Positions 33,272 to 42,726 of a stretch of DNA of 49,128 nt are shown in pieces. The stretch spans positions 1 through 49,128 of the forward strand of contig JBBSML010000018.1 in the NCBI GenBank assembly GCA_038233215.1. The letters are read 5' to 3'. Numbering within the stretch: position 1 is the first letter of the stretch; each line of letters opens with the position of its first letter. The position numbers and the translations under genes were made by a program. A model generated the notes under the pieces. It had not been told where the DNA came from. It saw nothing but the letters and a program-made list of their open reading frames with translations, and did not search any database. The stretch comes from JACDBZ01 sp038233215 (GTDB lineage Bacteria > Chloroflexota > Limnocylindria > QHBO01).

Positions 33272-33430
33272 TGACGGCGTCGGGTCCAATCGGTGGGAAA
33301 AGCCCTTCCCCGGGATGCGACCATGGTGCTGCGCCCGGTTTTCCACGATTCCGAATCGCCAGCAATCGGCCGGACGCAGTCTTCACCAATCCAGCGGAGT
33401 TTGCCCCGCCGTGCCCCGACCCAGCATTCC

Positions 33431-34798
33431 ATGACGCTCACCACCGCTCGCACCGGTATCGACAAGCTTGCGCCCCAGGCGGTCGAGGCCGAACAGAGCG
33501 TGCTCGGCTCGATTCTCATCGATGCCGACGCCATCCTCAAGGTCGGCGACTTCCTCAAGCAGGCTGATTTCTACCGCGCGCAGCATGCCGATATCTACGA
33601 GGCCATGCTTGCCCTTCATGGTCAGCGTGAGCCGATCGACCTGGTCACGCTCGGAGACGAGCTACGTCGTCGCGACAAGCTCGAGGGGGTCGGCGGCCCC
33701 GCCTACCTGACGTCGCTCATGAACACGGTGCCCACCGCGGTGCACGCGGAGCACTACGGCCGGATCGTCGAACGCAAGGCTGTACTGCGCAACCTCATCG
33801 GCGCCGCCGGCAAGATCGCCGCGGTCGGCTACGAGGAAGCCAACGATGCCGAGGTGGCCATCGACCGGGCCGAGTCGATCCTCTTTGAGATCAGTCAGCG
33901 CCGGACCGACGGAGGCTTCGAAGCGCTTTCGATCCTGCTCGGTCAGGCGTACGACCGACTGGAGTACCTCCACGAGCACCGCGGACAGATTCTGGGAGTG
34001 CCGACAGGCCTGTCACAGCTGGACGCGCTGCTGGGTGGCCTTCAACCGTCGGACCTCATCATCCTGGCGGCTCGCCCATCGGTGGGAAAGACGAGCCTGG
34101 CTCTCAACATCGCCCAGCATGCGGCCGTTCGGGAGGGCAAGAAGGTGGCGGTCTTCAGCCTCGAGATGAGCAAGGAACAGCTCGCCCTGCGGTTGCTCTC
34201 CGCAGAATCGGGCATCAACCCCCGCCCCCTCCAGACCGGTTTCGTGGACGAGACGGATTGGAGCAAGATCGCCATGGTCATGAATGACATGGCCACCGCG
34301 CCGATGTGGATCGATGACTCGCCCGCACTCTCGGTCATGGAGCTACGGACGAAGGCTCGAAGGCTGGAGGCGGAGCAACGGGGTCTCGACCTGGTCATCG
34401 TCGATTACCTCCAGCTGATGCAGGCGTCCACATCCAACAAGGATTCGAACCGCGTCCAGGAAGTTTCGGAGATCAGCCGAGGCCTGAAGCAGCTCGCGCG
34501 CGAGCTCAAAGTGCCGGTGGTTGCGCTCTCACAGCTGTCGCGTGGGGTGGAGCAGCGCGGAACCGCCGAGCCCAGGCTGTCCGACCTTCGCGAACGTGGG
34601 AGCATCGAGCAGGACTCCGACGTGGTGATCTTTCTGTACCGTGACGGCGAGCAGAATCCAGACGCCGAGGTGGAGCTCATCAAGGCGAAGGTCGCCAAGC
34701 ACCGCAACGGACCGATCGGTGAAGTTCCCCTCCAGTTCCGGAAGGCGAACACCCGCTTCTACACAGTCGCCGCACGCGAGGAGATCGCCGCGTACTGA
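33431..34798 (+). CDS. dnaB: Replicative DNA helicase DnaB
   Basis: 455 aa from ATG 33431. The frame is open upstream, but family members start near LAPQAVEAEQSVLGSILID. The N-terminal collar domain (~10-110) includes YRAQHADIYEAM. The RecA-like motor has Walker A ARPSVGKTSLA (~205-215), VFSLEMSKEQLALRLL, Walker B LVIVDYLQLM and LSQLSRGVEQR. It is the hexameric 5'-3' helicase at replication forks. A 295-base gap before it holds an SOS box and a DnaA box. Confidence 0.97.
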   Translation: MTLTTARTGIDKLAPQAVEAEQSVLGSILIDADAILKVGDFLKQADFYRAQHADIYEAMLALHGQREPIDLVTLGDELRRRDKLEGVGGPAYLTSLMNTVPTAVHAEHYGRIVERKAVLRNLIGAAGKIAAVGYEEANDAEVAIDRAESILFEISQRRTDGGFEALSILLGQAYDRLEYLHEHRGQILGVPTGLSQLDALLGGLQPSDLIILAARPSVGKTSLALNIAQHAAVREGKKVAVFSLEMSKEQLALRLLSAESGINPRPLQTGFVDETDWSKIAMVMNDMATAPMWIDDSPALSVMELRTKARRLEAEQRGLDLVIVDYLQLMQASTSNKDSNRVQEVSEISRGLKQLARELKVPVVALSQLSRGVEQRGTAEPRLSDLRERGSIEQDSDVVIFLYRDGEQNPDAEVELIKAKVAKHRNGPIGEVPLQFRKANTRFYTVAAREEIAAY

Positions 34799-34831
34799 GT
34801 CGTCACCTGCATTGGCCCGGTCGGATTGGAG

Positions 34832-34859
34832 GCGTTCGACCGAACAAGCGGTCGAACGC
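34832..34859 (+). terminator. Perfect 11-bp hairpin after dnaB
   Basis: GCGTTCGACCG (34832-34842) pairs with CGGTCGAACGC (34849-34859) over AACAAG. It starts 34 nt after the dnaB stop. No U-tract follows. Confidence 0.6.
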
Positions 34860-35028
34860 GAAAGTGATTGTGGGCGGGTGTACACTCTCGCGCTAGATCG
34901 ACCGGTCCATCAATGTCTGACCCGAGTTCCCACGATCCGCGCATGTTGCTCGTTACGCAGATCACACGGCCCTCCCGCAGACCGTCCAATTCGGGCCGAG
35001 CGTGCGAGAGCAGGAGGCACTGGGAAGG

Positions 35029-35349
35029 GTGTACGCCGACAAGACCATCCGCTGTCGTGACTGCGGCATGGACTTCGTATTTTCAGCGGGCGAGCAGGAG
35101 TTCTACGCCAGCAAAGGCCTGGTGAACGAGCCTCAGCGTTGCCAGAGCTGTCGAGCGGTCGCAAAGCAGAACCGTGCCCTCGGCATCGCCGGGGAGCCGG
35201 GAAATGGCAATGGCAACGGAGGGCAGCGAGAAATGCATGCGGCCGTGTGTGCCGAATGCGGTGGCCAGGCCCTGGTGCCCTTCCTCCCTCGCAATGACAG
35301 GCCGGTGTACTGCTCGAACTGCTTCGACAAGGTGCGCGCGAGGGCCTGA
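35029..35349 (+). CDS. Zinc-ribbon protein with two Cys4 clusters
   Basis: 106 aa from GTG 35029, where the conserved YADKTIRCRDCG begins; AGGAGG lies 11 nt upstream, and GTG 35002 is an alternative start. The first cluster, CRDCG ... RCQSCR with FVFSAGEQEFYASKG between, is the zf-trcl/CxxC pattern. A Gly/Asn linker separates it from a second cluster, VCAECGGQALVPF and VYCSNCFDKV. These proteins are widespread and uncharacterised; nucleic-acid or metal binding is likely. Confidence 0.8.
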   Translation: MYADKTIRCRDCGMDFVFSAGEQEFYASKGLVNEPQRCQSCRAVAKQNRALGIAGEPGNGNGNGGQREMHAAVCAECGGQALVPFLPRNDRPVYCSNCFDKVRARA

Positions 35350-35513
35350 CGCACCATGGATGGATGCCGATGAGATCGCCGCCGATCAGGCGGCGTTCTC
35401 ATGTCTTGGCCGCTCCGCCAACGGTCCGCGTGAGCCTGAGATATTCGTCCGATTCCGGTCCGATGATCGGCGCGCACAATCGAGCCGTGAACTTGCATGG
35501 CTCTTCATCGATC

Positions 35514-37145
35514 ATGTCCACTCGTCTAGCCCGCGTTGCCGCGGCCGTCATCTTCGCGATCACTGCCGTCGTCGTACAGTCGCCGACGACAATCCATGCC
35601 GCCATGACGGTCCAGCGTCTCGCCGGTGCCGACCGATATGCAACAGCGGCCGCCGTGAGCGCCGCGCACTTTGCCACGGGCACCCCCGTCGCCTACATCG
35701 CCACCGGTGCCGATTTTCCTGATGCGTTGTCGGGTGGGCCTGCGGCTGCCCATGCCGGCGGACCGATCCTCCTTGTCACCCAGACCCGCATCCCCACGCC
35801 TATCGCAAATGAGCTGAGACGATTGCGCCCGGGCCGCATCGTCGTGCTCGGTGGCAGCGTTGCGATCCAGGACACGGTCGTCAGGGCCCTCGATGCGTAC
35901 GACACCGGTGGCGGCGTCCGTCGCGTCGCCGGGGCCGATCGCTATGGCACGTCCGCCGCCGTCAGCGCTGCCACGTTCCCGCGGGGGGTCTCGGTTGCCT
36001 ATGTCGCGACCGGTGCCGCGTTTCCCGACGCCCTCGTCGGTGGCGTTGCGGCGGCCCGCGCGGGAGCACCCGTTCTCCTCACGAAGCGTGACGCGCTCCC
36101 CGCGGCCATTCAAAGCGAGCTGACGCGCCTGGCACCCAACCGGGTCATCGTGCTCGGCGGGACGGCGGCGGTCAGCGATTCGGTGCTGACGCGGCTTCGC
36201 TCATACGCCACGTCCGGCACGGTCACCAGAATCGCCGGCGCGGATCGGTACGCTACGGGTGTGGCGATCAGCAAGGCCACGTTTACGAGCGCTCCGGCTC
36301 TCTACGTCGCGACCGGCGCCGCATTTCCTGACGCCCTGGTGGCGGTCCCCGCCGCCGCAAAGAGCGGGGGCGCGCTCCTCCTGGTGCCGGGCACCTCGGT
36401 GCCGGCGGCCGTGCGCAACGAGGCGATGCGTTTCAACCCGTCGCGCCTCGTGCTGCTGGGGGGGCCACGTGCGCTCACCGACCGCGTCACCTTCGACCTT
36501 CGGGTCGCGCTCGGGGATCTCCGGCCGTTGCCAACCTGCACCTACCAGGTCGACGTGACCCCGTTCCGCGCCTACACCGATTGGCGGCGGACCCTGGTCG
36601 ACACCATCCTCATGGTGCCGTCGGGTTACGCTCCTGGCGACCTTGTCGACAGCTCGAACGCCGGCCTCAATGGGGGCTATTCGCTGCGCAGCCACGTCGC
36701 GGCGGATCTGAACGCGATGGCGGATGCGGCACGCGCTGCGGGCCGCCCGGTCCAGATCGTCAGCGCATATCGCAGCTACAGCACGCAGAAGGCGACCTTC
36801 GACCATTGGGTCGCTGTCGGTGGCTACGAGCAGGCGCTGCGCACCAGTGCTCGTCCCGGGCACTCGGAGCATCAGCTCGGCACCACCTTTGACTTCACAA
36901 CCCTCGGCGGTCGTCCACCATGGGAGTACGCCGATTGGGCGAGCACCTCGGAGGGAACCTGGACGGCCGCGAACGCATGGCGCTACGGCTTCGTGATGAG
37001 CTACCCGCGGAACAGCTACAGCAAGGTCTGCTACGACTACGAGCCTTGGCACTACCGGTACATCGGGCGCACCGCTGCGAGGCAGGTTCACGATTCGACA
37101 CTGACGCTGCGCGAATGGCTGTGGATGAACGGGTCCGGCGGCTGA
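35514..37145 (+). CDS. Secreted CWB2 triple-repeat D-Ala-D-Ala carboxypeptidase (VanY-type)
   Basis: 543 aa from ATG 35514. A signal peptide (~5-28) is followed by three CWB2 cell-wall-binding repeats of about 95 residues, each with RxAGADRYxT, VAYxATGAxFPDAL and RxVVLGG-like blocks (for example RLAGADRYAT, RVAGADRYGT, RIAGADRYAT). The C-terminal VanY domain shows SAYRSYSTQ, SARPGHSEHQLGTTFDF and EPWHYRYIG, supplying the zinc His/Asp/His and catalytic Glu. It should trim peptidoglycan stem peptides while held in the wall. Confidence 0.92.
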   Translation: MSTRLARVAAAVIFAITAVVVQSPTTIHAAMTVQRLAGADRYATAAAVSAAHFATGTPVAYIATGADFPDALSGGPAAAHAGGPILLVTQTRIPTPIANELRRLRPGRIVVLGGSVAIQDTVVRALDAYDTGGGVRRVAGADRYGTSAAVSAATFPRGVSVAYVATGAAFPDALVGGVAAARAGAPVLLTKRDALPAAIQSELTRLAPNRVIVLGGTAAVSDSVLTRLRSYATSGTVTRIAGADRYATGVAISKATFTSAPALYVATGAAFPDALVAVPAAAKSGGALLLVPGTSVPAAVRNEAMRFNPSRLVLLGGPRALTDRVTFDLRVALGDLRPLPTCTYQVDVTPFRAYTDWRRTLVDTILMVPSGYAPGDLVDSSNAGLNGGYSLRSHVAADLNAMADAARAAGRPVQIVSAYRSYSTQKATFDHWVAVGGYEQALRTSARPGHSEHQLGTTFDFTTLGGRPPWEYADWASTSEGTWTAANAWRYGFVMSYPRNSYSKVCYDYEPWHYRYIGRTAARQVHDSTLTLREWLWMNGSGG

Positions 37146-37219
37146 GCGTCCCGCGCGGCGCACGACGCAGGCGTAGGATGATCGGGTCCATCCAACGCTG
37201 AGGTCGTCGTCGTCACGCC

Positions 37220-38524
37220 ATGTCCGTCATCGCCATCGTCGGCGCCCAATGGGGTGATGAGGGAAAGGGCAGGGTGGTCGACTACCTCGCCGATGAGGCC
37301 GATCTCGTCATTCGGTACGGCGGCGGGAACAACGCCGGGCACACCGTGGTCAACCCGCACGGGCACTTCAAGCTCCACCTGATCCCGTCCGGCATCTTCC
37401 ACTCGGGGACGAAGAACCTGCTGGGCAACGGCGTAGTGATCAACCCGCCTGCACTCGTCACCGAGCTCGACGACCTCCTTGGGGCGGGGTTCGATGGCGA
37501 GAACCTGTTCATCAGCGACCGCGCGCACTTGGTGATGCCCTATCACGTCCTGCTCGACCAGCTCGAGGAGCGTGAGCGTGGCGCGAACAAGCTCGGGACG
37601 ACGTCGCGCGGGATCGGTCCCGCGTACGTGGACAAGGTTGCCAGGCGCGGGATCCGGGTCGTGGACCTCGTGGAGCCCGATACCTTTCGCGCACGTCTGG
37701 CGGCCACGGTACCTCGCATTCGGCGCCTCGTGGCCGGCTACGAGGGTGCGGAGGACGAGATGGCCAACGAGATCGCCGAGGGGACCGACGAGGACAGGAT
37801 TGTAGAAGCCTACCTTGCGGCCGGCGCGCGGATCGCCCGGCACGTGGTCGATGGCCAGGCGCTCGTCGACGAGGCGCTGGGTCGCGGCGATCGAATCCTG
37901 CTCGAAGGCCAGCTCGGCACGATGCGGGACCTCGACTGGGGGATCTATCCTTACGTCACCAGCTCGTCGCCCATCCCTGGGGGTGCCAGCTTGGGCGCGG
38001 GGCTTCCGGCCGTCGCCATCGACCAGGTTCTCGGCGTGGCGAAGGCGTACACGACGGCGGTCGGCGCCGGCCCACTGCCGACGGAGCTGGAAGATGCCGA
38101 TGGTGAGACCCTCCGCGAGCGTGGCATCGAGTACGGCACGTCCACCGGGCGCCCACGCCGATGCGGCTGGTACGACGCGGTTGCGGTGCGCTTCAGTGTT
38201 CGATTGGCCGGCTACTCGAGCATCGCGCTGACCAAGCTCGACGTCCTCGACGGCTTCGATCAGGTCCGCTTCGCGCGCGCCTACCGAGATCCGGTCGATG
38301 GACGGGAGTGGAGCACGGTACCCGCCTCGACATCGGTCTATGAGCGCTTGGAGCCCGTCTACGAGGAGCTTCCGGGATGGCATGCCGATACGACCGCCTG
38401 CCGCTCATGGTCGGACCTGCCCGCTGCAGCGCGCACCTACGTCGAGCGTCTGGAGGAGCTTGCGTCGGTACGGATCAGCCATGTCAGCGTGGGTCCCGAA
38501 CGTGCCCAGATGATCGTCCGATGA
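37220..38524 (+). CDS. purA: Adenylosuccinate synthase
   Basis: 434 aa, full length. It joins IMP and aspartate with GTP in AMP synthesis. The N-terminal GAQWGDEGKGRVVDYL, then RYGGGNNAGHTV, the IMP loop TTSRGIGPAYVDK, EGQLGTMRDLDWGIYPYVT and GTSTGRPRRCGWYDAV are all present. It shares the IMP branch point with guaB3 at 41518, but the two are not in one operon. Confidence 0.97.
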   Translation: MSVIAIVGAQWGDEGKGRVVDYLADEADLVIRYGGGNNAGHTVVNPHGHFKLHLIPSGIFHSGTKNLLGNGVVINPPALVTELDDLLGAGFDGENLFISDRAHLVMPYHVLLDQLEERERGANKLGTTSRGIGPAYVDKVARRGIRVVDLVEPDTFRARLAATVPRIRRLVAGYEGAEDEMANEIAEGTDEDRIVEAYLAAGARIARHVVDGQALVDEALGRGDRILLEGQLGTMRDLDWGIYPYVTSSSPIPGGASLGAGLPAVAIDQVLGVAKAYTTAVGAGPLPTELEDADGETLRERGIEYGTSTGRPRRCGWYDAVAVRFSVRLAGYSSIALTKLDVLDGFDQVRFARAYRDPVDGREWSTVPASTSVYERLEPVYEELPGWHADTTACRSWSDLPAAARTYVERLEELASVRISHVSVGPERAQMIVR

Positions 38525-38732
38525 GTGCAGGCTACGTCGTCTCGGTCGCTGGGGCGTGAATCTTGGGTTGCGAGGCACACGACATCGTCCCGTGTCGCCG
38601 GTATGAAATCGGTGGAGCAGGCCTTGCAGATATTGCCATTCGGTCCGCGCGCACCACTGTCGAGCGGATGATCAAACCGTCATCGTCGGGCGCCCGCGGA
38701 CGCGCGCATCGGTATCTGACTCAGGAGGCCAC

Positions 38733-39638
38733 ATGAAACTGGGCGTGATCGTTCCGCAGGGATGGACGGGTGAGTACGACGGCTGGGAGCCGGCACGGGC
38801 GTGGGCACGCACCGTCGAGGTCGCCCAGCAGGCCGAGCGTATCGGGGCAGAGTCGATCTGGCTGTTTGACCATTTCCACACCGTTCCGAAGCCGACCGAC
38901 GAGCTGACCTTCGAGTCATTCACCTCTCTCAGCGCGCTTGCGGCCCTGACCGGGCGCGTCCGCCTCGGCCACGTCGTGATCTGCAACGGCTTTCGCAATC
39001 CCGCGCTCACCGCCAAGATGGCCTCCACCCTCGACACCATCAGCGGGGGCCGCTTCGAGCTCGGCATCGGCGCGGGCTGGAAAAAGGACGAGTGGAACGC
39101 GTACGGGTACGGATTTCCCGAAACGAAGGCGCGCCTGGCGATGCTCCACGACGCGCTCGAGGTCGTGACCCGCATGCTCGAGCCCGGGCGGTCCACGCAT
39201 GCCACGTATGACGGCGAGCACCACAGCGTCAGCGACGCGCGCAACCTTCCGAAGCCGATCCAGGAGAGCGGCATGCCCATCATGGTCGGCGGCAATGGCC
39301 CCAACGTGACCTGGCGTCTGGCGGCTCGTTACGCCGATGAGCTCAACCTCGATGGCATGTCCCCTGACGAGGTCCGCGAAGCATTGCCGACGATCCGCGC
39401 GCGCTGCGAGGAGATCGGTCGTGATCCTGACAGCCTGTCCGTCTCGGTCCATGTCTGGTGGGGAACGCCCGGGTGGCGCGACACCGGCGAGGCGCGCCGC
39501 GAACTCCTTGCTGCATACGACGAGCTCGGGGTGAGTCGAGTCATCGGTCTCCTCCAGGCCTCGGCCGACTCGGATGACGCGCTCGACGAGCTCGCCACTG
39601 ATGCACGCGCCGCCGACGTGGAGCTCGACGCCGAATGA
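38733..39638 (+). CDS. LLM-class (F420- or FMN-dependent) oxidoreductase
   Basis: 301 aa luciferase-like TIM barrel. ATG 38733 has AGGAGG five nt upstream. Family landmarks are KLGVIVPQGW at the N-terminus, SIWLFDHFHTVP (~49-60), LGHVVICNGFRNPALTAKMA (~86-105), GRFELGIGAGWKKDEWNAYG (~114-133) and MPIMVGGNGP. Many relatives use F420, but nothing seen here excludes FMN. The substrate is unknown. A 208-base gap upstream shows only its ribosome site. Confidence 0.88.
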   Translation: MKLGVIVPQGWTGEYDGWEPARAWARTVEVAQQAERIGAESIWLFDHFHTVPKPTDELTFESFTSLSALAALTGRVRLGHVVICNGFRNPALTAKMASTLDTISGGRFELGIGAGWKKDEWNAYGYGFPETKARLAMLHDALEVVTRMLEPGRSTHATYDGEHHSVSDARNLPKPIQESGMPIMVGGNGPNVTWRLAARYADELNLDGMSPDEVREALPTIRARCEEIGRDPDSLSVSVHVWWGTPGWRDTGEARRELLAAYDELGVSRVIGLLQASADSDDALDELATDARAADVELDAE

Positions 39639-39839
39639 CCCGTTCCTTGGTTGGCTGCAATCGCCCATAGATGAGGCGGCCAGACGCATGACACACCCTT
39701 GGGGTGCGCGAGTGCTCTGTAGATCGGGTTGCAGGGCACAGGGACGGCTCCGCACGTGCCGGACTGCCCGATTCATGGGCACCAGGTCCATCTCACCCCG
39801 ACGCATCAGTCGGCTGGCGTCCTGCACCGTAGCGGCGGC

Positions 39840-41252
39840 GTGACCGATCGTCCTCGTCGCGCAATCGCCTGGTTCCGTCGCGACCTGCGGCTGACGGACA
39901 ACCGGATGCTCGAGGCGGCGACCCGGGATTCGGAACGCGTATCGCCAGTCTTCGTCGCGGATCCGGCGCTCCTCCAGTCTCACGAGCGCGCTCCGGCTCG
40001 CGTGGCGTGGTTCGGTGCCAACCTGCGCGCGCTCGAGGAGCGGCTGCGTGAGTCCGGCTCCGGACTGACGGTGTTGCATGGCCGGCCGGACGAGGTGTTG
40101 CCGGCCTTCGCGGCTGAAATTGGAGCCGAGCGAATCTACGCCGCGGCCGATGAGGATCCGGTCGCCATCAACCGCGACGATCGCGTCGCCAGGCACCTCG
40201 ATCTCCGGCTCGTCGACGATCAGCGGATCGTGGCGCCGGGCGACCTGCGGACGGGCGTCGGATCCGCCTACACGGTCTACACGCCATTTCGTCGGGCGCT
40301 CGACGCGAGGATCGACGAAGCTCCGGATGCCGCAACATCCCGCGCCGACGCGGATCTATCGAAGCTCGCGCCGCCGCACACGGGGTATTCGTTCGACTCT
40401 CCCGATCCACCGCATGGTCTGCCAGATGCGGGTGAGCAGGCGGCCAGCAACCGGCTGCGTGAGTTCTTGCGCGCCGATATCGACGGCTACCGAGACGCGC
40501 GAGACTTGCCCGCCGTTGACGCCACGTCTCACCTCTCGCCGTATCTGCGGGTGGGTGCCATCAGCGTTCGGGCCTGTTGGCGCGCCGTGATGGATGCCGC
40601 GGAGCGCGCCGACGATCGCAACGACCGCCCACGTTCCGCTGGAGCCGCGACCTGGCGCGGTGAGCTGGCCTGGCGCGAATTCTTCGCGCACATCCTCGCC
40701 GCGCATCCTCGCCTGGCGACGGAGAGCTTCCGTCGTGAGCTCGACGAGCTGGAGTGGGCCACAGGTCGCGAGGCGGATGAAGCGGTGGCCGCCTGGCAGG
40801 AGGGTCGAACCGGGTTCCCGTTCGTGGACGCCGGAATGCGGCAGCTCGTCGCCACCGGCTGGATGCACAATCGTGCCCGCTTGGTCACGGCGAGCTTCCT
40901 GGTCAAGGATGTGGGCGTTGATTGGCGCCGGGGTGAATCGGTCTATCTGGAGCACCTGCTGGACGCCGACACGCAGCAGAACAACGGGAACTGGCAATGG
41001 GTCGCGGGTGTCGGGACCGATGCCGCGCCGTACTTTCGCATTTTCAACCCGACGTTGCAGGCCAAGAAGTTCGATCCTGAGGGCGCCTACGTGCGCCGAT
41101 GGGTGCCGGAGCTCGCGCACCTCCCGAGCAAGCTGATCCATGAGCCGTGGCGGTCACCCGACGCGCCGGCCGACTATCCCTCGCCGATTCTCGACCACGC
41201 CGACGCCCGCGCGCGGACGCTTGGGCGGTATCGGGCCGCTGCGTATCGATGA
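39840..41252 (+). CDS. phr: Deoxyribodipyrimidine photolyase (cryptochrome/photolyase family)
   Basis: 470 aa from GTG 39840; the frame is open upstream without homology. The N-terminal antenna domain begins AIAWFRRDLRLTDNRML. The FAD domain holds SPYLRVGAISVRACW, WRGELAWREFFAHILAAHPR, FPFVDAGMRQLVATGWMHNR, DWRRGESVYLEHLLDADTQQ and NGNWQWVAGVGTDAAPYFRIF in parts. It should repair CPD dimers with blue light. The 200 bases between it and the LLM gene hold no gene I can support. Confidence 0.93.
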   Translation: MTDRPRRAIAWFRRDLRLTDNRMLEAATRDSERVSPVFVADPALLQSHERAPARVAWFGANLRALEERLRESGSGLTVLHGRPDEVLPAFAAEIGAERIYAAADEDPVAINRDDRVARHLDLRLVDDQRIVAPGDLRTGVGSAYTVYTPFRRALDARIDEAPDAATSRADADLSKLAPPHTGYSFDSPDPPHGLPDAGEQAASNRLREFLRADIDGYRDARDLPAVDATSHLSPYLRVGAISVRACWRAVMDAAERADDRNDRPRSAGAATWRGELAWREFFAHILAAHPRLATESFRRELDELEWATGREADEAVAAWQEGRTGFPFVDAGMRQLVATGWMHNRARLVTASFLVKDVGVDWRRGESVYLEHLLDADTQQNNGNWQWVAGVGTDAAPYFRIFNPTLQAKKFDPEGAYVRRWVPELAHLPSKLIHEPWRSPDAPADYPSPILDHADARARTLGRYRAAAYR

Positions 41253-41255
41253 CGG

Positions 41256-41396
41256 TCAGGCGTGTCGGCGTGAGGTGCGTGCCGCGATCTGAGCAGCGGC
41301 GAGGCGTGTCCCAGCCGCGATCATGACCAGCGACGGCACAGCGACCAGGGCGATCACGTCGGAGCTCGGTGTGTGTGACGCGATGAAGCCTTGCAT
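41256..41396 (-). CDS. 46-aa single-pass membrane peptide with strong ribosome site
   Basis: Translated by eye from the minus strand: ATG 41396, TGA at 41256-41258. AAGGAG (41410-41405) sits eight nt before the start, one of the best ribosome sites in the window. The peptide starts MQGFIASHTPSSDV, then one hydrophobic helix (VIALVAVPSLVMIAAG), and ends in a basic ARTSRRHA. No family is recognised. It lies between convergent and divergent larger genes with its own leader, so it may be independent. Confidence 0.5.
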   Translation of the reverse strand: MQGFIASHTPSSDVIALVAVPSLVMIAAGTRLAAAQIAARTSRRHA

Positions 41397-41483
41397 GCGT
41401 GCGGCTCCTTGTAGCAACCGTGGGGCGATCGATTTGCCAGCGGCATCATGCTGACGCCGCCGAGGTCGAACTGCGGCGAATCG

Positions 41484-41489
41484 TATACT
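41484..41489 (+). promoter_or_regulatory. -10 element TATACT for guaB3
   Basis: TATACT would start transcription near 41496, giving a leader of about 22 nt before TTG 41518. AGCAGG is a weak ribosome site. Confidence 0.45.
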
Positions 41490-41517
41490 CCACCGAGAGC
41501 CGCATCAGCAGGTCCCG

Positions 41518-42681
41518 TTGATCGATCAGGCACCCATCCGCGACGCGACCGAGACCCGCCTGCGCCGTGCCTACGGCTTCGAGGAAGTCGCGCTCGCTCC
41601 CGGCCCCGTGACGGCGGACCCCTCCGAAGTGGATCTCGCCGTTGACGTTGGTGGCTTTACGCTCCAGATCCCGTTCCTTGCGGCTGCCATGGATGCGGTC
41701 GCGGACGCGGACTTCGCCGTTCGGATGAGCCGCCACGGGGGGGTTGCCTTCGTCAACCTGGAAGGGCTCTACACGCGTTACGACGACGCCTCCCCGATCA
41801 TCGAGCGCGTCGTCGCCGCGGAATCCGGCGAGGCCGCCGGCCATGTCCTCGCGGAGGCATATCAGCAGCCGATTCGCGACGATCTCATCACCGCGCTCAT
41901 CACCCGGATCAAGGCCCACGGAGCGATCGCGGCGGTCGCGACCACGCCGGCATCAGCCTGGCATCATGCCGAGCTGGCGGCAGATGCGGGCGCCGATCTT
42001 CTCCTCGTCCAGTCCCAGGTCTCGTCAGCGCGCCACATCTCAACCTCGGGCCGCGTGCTTTCGCTGGCGGACCTGACCGGTGGCCTTCAGCTGCCAGTCC
42101 TGGTGGGAAACACGGTGAGCAACGAGGCCGCCTATCAGCTCATGCACCAGGGCGCTGCCGGCATCTTCATTGGCGTCGGTCCGGGCGCGGCGTGCACCAC
42201 CCGCGAGGTCCTGGGCATCGGCGTCCCACAGGTGAGCGCCACCCTGGAGGTCGCGGCCGCACGTGATCGGTTCGCCGCGGAGACCGGACGCTACGTTCCC
42301 ATCGTGACCGACGGCGGCATGAAGACCGGCGGCGACATCGCCAAGGCGATCGCTTCGGGAGCCGATGCAGTCATGCTCGGCTCACCCTTTGCCGGCGCGC
42401 GCGAGGCGCCTGGCCGCGGCTTCAACTGGGGCATGGCCGCGCCGTCTTCCACGCTGCCGCGGGGGACCCGCATCCGGATCGGCGAGCGGCTGCCGCTCGA
42501 GCAGATCCTGTTCGGCCCGGCAGAGACATCTCACGGCACGCAGAATCTCGTCGGCGCCCTGCGCCAGTCGATGGCCGCCCTCGGCGTCCGAACCATCCGC
42601 GAGATGCACTCGGTCGAGATGGTCATCGCTCCGTCGATCGCCACCGAGGGCAAGTCCTGGCAGCTCGCTGCCCGCGAGTAG
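41518..42681 (+). CDS. guaB3: GuaB3-family IMP dehydrogenase-related protein
   Basis: 387 aa from TTG 41518. It is an IMPDH-fold barrel without CBS domains, the GuaB3 type. The active-site loop is VGPGAACTTREVLGIGVPQ with the catalytic Cys near 224. IVTDGGMKTGGDIAKAIASG binds the IMP phosphate. AVMLGSPFAGAREAPG follows. Some GuaB3 proteins are true IMP dehydrogenases of GMP synthesis; others are unassigned. The TTG is favoured because the protein start then matches relatives (IDQAPIRDATETRLRRAYGF). Confidence 0.87.
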   Translation: MIDQAPIRDATETRLRRAYGFEEVALAPGPVTADPSEVDLAVDVGGFTLQIPFLAAAMDAVADADFAVRMSRHGGVAFVNLEGLYTRYDDASPIIERVVAAESGEAAGHVLAEAYQQPIRDDLITALITRIKAHGAIAAVATTPASAWHHAELAADAGADLLLVQSQVSSARHISTSGRVLSLADLTGGLQLPVLVGNTVSNEAAYQLMHQGAAGIFIGVGPGAACTTREVLGIGVPQVSATLEVAAARDRFAAETGRYVPIVTDGGMKTGGDIAKAIASGADAVMLGSPFAGAREAPGRGFNWGMAAPSSTLPRGTRIRIGERLPLEQILFGPAETSHGTQNLVGALRQSMAALGVRTIREMHSVEMVIAPSIATEGKSWQLAARE

Positions 42682-42684
42682 CCG

Positions 42685-42699
42685 CTCGGCATAGCCGAG
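42685..42699 (+). terminator. Short hairpin after guaB3
   Basis: CTCGGC, ATA loop, GCCGAG, three bases past the stop. It is short and lacks a U-tract, so a weak call. Confidence 0.3.
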
Positions 42700-42713
42700 G
42701 CTTCCGCAACCCG

Positions 42714-42719
42714 TAGACT
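42714..42719 (+). promoter_or_regulatory. -10 element TAGACT, leaderless promoter
   Basis: TAGACT, seven bases, ATG 42727. There is no ribosome site. Confidence 0.5.
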
Positions 42720-42726
42720 TCGACCA

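Noticed and set aside
33136..33430. Replication origin
   Set aside because: Only one perfect and one weak DnaA box, no A/T-rich unwinding region, and no dnaA or dnaN nearby.
34832..34859. SOS-like box after dnaB
   Set aside because: The order is GTTC-N4-GAAC, the reverse of the LexA box; the sequence is a terminator-like hairpin.
39639..39839. Possible RNA gene between the LLM gene and photolyase
   Set aside because: I looked for tRNA arms and stable paired stems and found none that hold together.
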